Assembly (NCBI GenBank): GCA_039621445.1 | Contig: CP154955.1 | Location: 45,345,540 to 45,409,539, forward strand | DNA length: 64,000 nucleotides | Origin: Euglena gracilis | Taxonomy: Eukaryota > Euglenida > Euglenophyceae > Euglenales | Direction: 5' to 3' | Part shown: positions 62,517 through 64,000 of the stretch, in pieces | How positions within the stretch are numbered: the stretch's first letter is position 1 | Layout of the letters: each line of letters starts with the position of its first letter | Program-made: the position numbers and the translations under genes | The notes under the pieces: generated by a model | Database searches by the model: none | What the model saw: only the letters and a program-made list of their open reading frames with translations | What the model was told of the DNA's origin: nothing

Positions 62517-63299
62517 ATTTAAGAATGGTATGGGACGCTTTTTTGCGCATGTGCGCATTCATCGGCTTTTCACTCATGCCATGGAAACTGCTGACTGCAG
62601 TTGGGAATTAGGGTGCCCGTCACCGAGGAATTTTCTCGGGCACCGCAGTCCCTTTCTCATCCATTTTCCCTTGGTACGACACAGTGGAATGCACAGAAAA
62701 AGCAGAAAAAGCAGAACGGAAGAAATTGCTGGGTTTATCAGCAAGTTTTTGTTGTGATGTGTTTGTGCCTGACTCACGATCTCAAGGACCTGGAGAAATT
62801 TTCGGGCAAGGACTGACCAATGGCGTGTGCTTCTTTTAATCCATTTGGATTGTGAATTCTGTGTTTACAGACCGTTTTTTTTGGGGGGGGGGAATGATGC
62901 TGAAGGTGGCGACAGGGGTGTTTCGCTCTCGAGTTGCCAACCCAGAGAGCACCGTGTGTGGAAACAGACACACACGGTGCACCGTGTGTGTCTGGCACAA
63001 CCAGACACAACCCCCTGCGTTGACCCTAATTGTGGGGCACAGTGCTCCTGGCACTGTGCACCGCAGCCCAGCGTTAGGATGTTCAGGGGGCCCATTGGCT
63101 GCGTGCTGCCATCCACGCTCTGGGGCGTGTGGGTCGGACAACGCTGGCATCAACTGGCCCATCACCTCCCCCGGGTGGGGGAGGTGCACGTGCGTTGTGA
63201 CGTGCTCCACGCGTTTATGAGAGGAGCGTAGGCTGGGCTGGGCACTGGATTGCAGCGGGTGAAGTCGAATGTGCAGGTGCGCATTCTGCAGGGGGGGGG

Positions 63300-63404
63300 G
63301 GGGCAAAATATGCACCGTGCAGTTTTTGCAGTTTTTTTGCAGTTTTTACGTTTTTGGTTTTTTGCAGTTTTTTGCAGTTTTTTGCAGTTTTTTGCAGTTT
63401 TTTT
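63300..63404. repeat. (GCAGTTTTTT)n array
   Basis: Eight or so GCAGTTTTTT units with small length changes lie 150 bp upstream of the CGGBP1-like ATG. Confidence 0.93.
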
Positions 63405-63549
63405 CCCCTCAAATAAGGCACATGTGCATTTTTTTGCAGTTTTCAGTTTTTGAAAAAGTTGAAAATATATGTTTTGATGTGCTCCAAGGCTAGAGGGTTT
63501 CAAAAAGAACATCAATGCAATTCCATCACATGTTTTGGACAGCCACAAA

Positions 63550-64000
63550 ATGAGTGATGATGATCAAATATTGGTTATTGAGGACGTTCACCAGGATGCT
63601 GGTGATGGTGGAGAAGGGGCTGCTGACAAAAGTGAAGGTACCAATGAAGGAGGTGAGAAAGACGAAAAATCCCAAAGGATCTTGAAGAAAAGGAATTACG
63701 GTGTGTTGGTTACTCCAGGAACCCGAGCAAAGCAGTTTCCAAGTGGGGTGTATGAAGTCCCTGGTGATTCCATGTGGTGTGCATATCCTCCTCCTCCTGG
63801 TTGTGAAAATTCTTTTTTTTAAGGTGTGTCACCTGCCAGAAGCCAGTGAATCACTGCCGAAAAAATATTGCACAAGAACATTTGGGTACCAAGTCCCATT
63901 TGAACAACACAGCGAGGGATAAGAAGCGGAAGCTGGAAAACCCAAGCCCAAGAACTGCAACAGATTCTGTGTCATCCTCCAATCCTTTGGTGCGAATGCA
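63550..64000 (+). CDS. CGGBP1-like zinc-finger protein (3' partial)
   Basis: The ATG at 63550 opens an acidic N-terminus (MSDDDQILVIEDV), then a basic LKKRNYGVLVTPGTRAKQF segment. A 47-nt intron at 63777-63823 (GTGTGC ... TTTTTTTTAAG) must be removed. This joins TG to G and restores DSMWCVTCQKPVNHCRKN, then IAQEHLGTKSHLNN and a basic DKKRKLENPSP. The layout, a short TP-R motif, then CxxC and HxxxxH, then a KKRK-like signal, is that of CGGBP1 and of hAT-transposase-derived BED-like fingers. Such proteins bind DNA in the nucleus, CGGBP1 itself binding CGG repeats. The C-terminal part is beyond the window. It could be a domesticated gene or a live hAT copy. Confidence 0.7.

Larger units (their letters stand above)
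60646..63549. other. NDC80 distal intron or intergenic stretch
   Basis: No NDC80 exon could be recognised here although the protein is incomplete. The stretch holds a GAATGCGCATGTG hairpin (about 61634-61665), the MITE-like element at 62031-62516, a 30-bp perfect palindrome at about 62964-62993, and a GCAGTTTTTT array at 63300-63400. Confidence 0.5.

Overview
This window is nuclear DNA of a eukaryote. Every gene is split into short exons (36-174 nt) by GT-AG introns of roughly 0.1-4.5 kb. Exons tend to be GC-rich. Introns and spacers are AT-rich or simple-sequence, with many dinucleotide arrays and long runs of C or G. The standard genetic code fits. The gene set (COG5, cystinosin, NDC80, a class 3 lipase, a P-loop nucleoside-type kinase) combined with a bacterial-type AI-2E family carrier suggests a free-living or algal protist. 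I cannot name the lineage. No rRNA, tRNA, CRISPR or prokaryotic operon was seen.

Layout, all genes on the + strand: the 3' part of COG5 (Golgi tethering) to 9448; cystinosin/CTNS 11068-18361 region (lysosomal cystine export); a class 3 lipase from 21954 to about 27808, probably running on to a membrane-anchor exon ending at 29967; an AI-2E family membrane carrier 32461-44400, for which an 11-exon, 395-residue model closes without a break; a nicotinamide-riboside/uridine-kinase-like P-loop kinase 45342-52971; NDC80/HEC1 (kinetochore) from 53465, leaving the recognisable region at 60645; and the start of a CGGBP1-like zinc-finger gene at 63550, running off the end. The genes do not form a pathway. 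What they share is orientation.

The unusual part is the non-coding DNA. Introns and spacers hold several families of short inverted-repeat elements. One group has termini made of C runs and G runs enclosing a short motif (copies at 10041, 12909, 30037, 34887 and 62031). A small GC hairpin of the form GGCGC-GAA-GCGCC recurs about 15 times. A roughly 2.9-kb element at 47036-49978 has matching inverted ends and is filled with near-perfect palindromes built on TTTGCGCAAA. I regard this repeat landscape as the best candidate for something undescribed. Exon coordinates come from matching splice sites, reading phase and protein-family resemblance by eye; no alignment or search was run.
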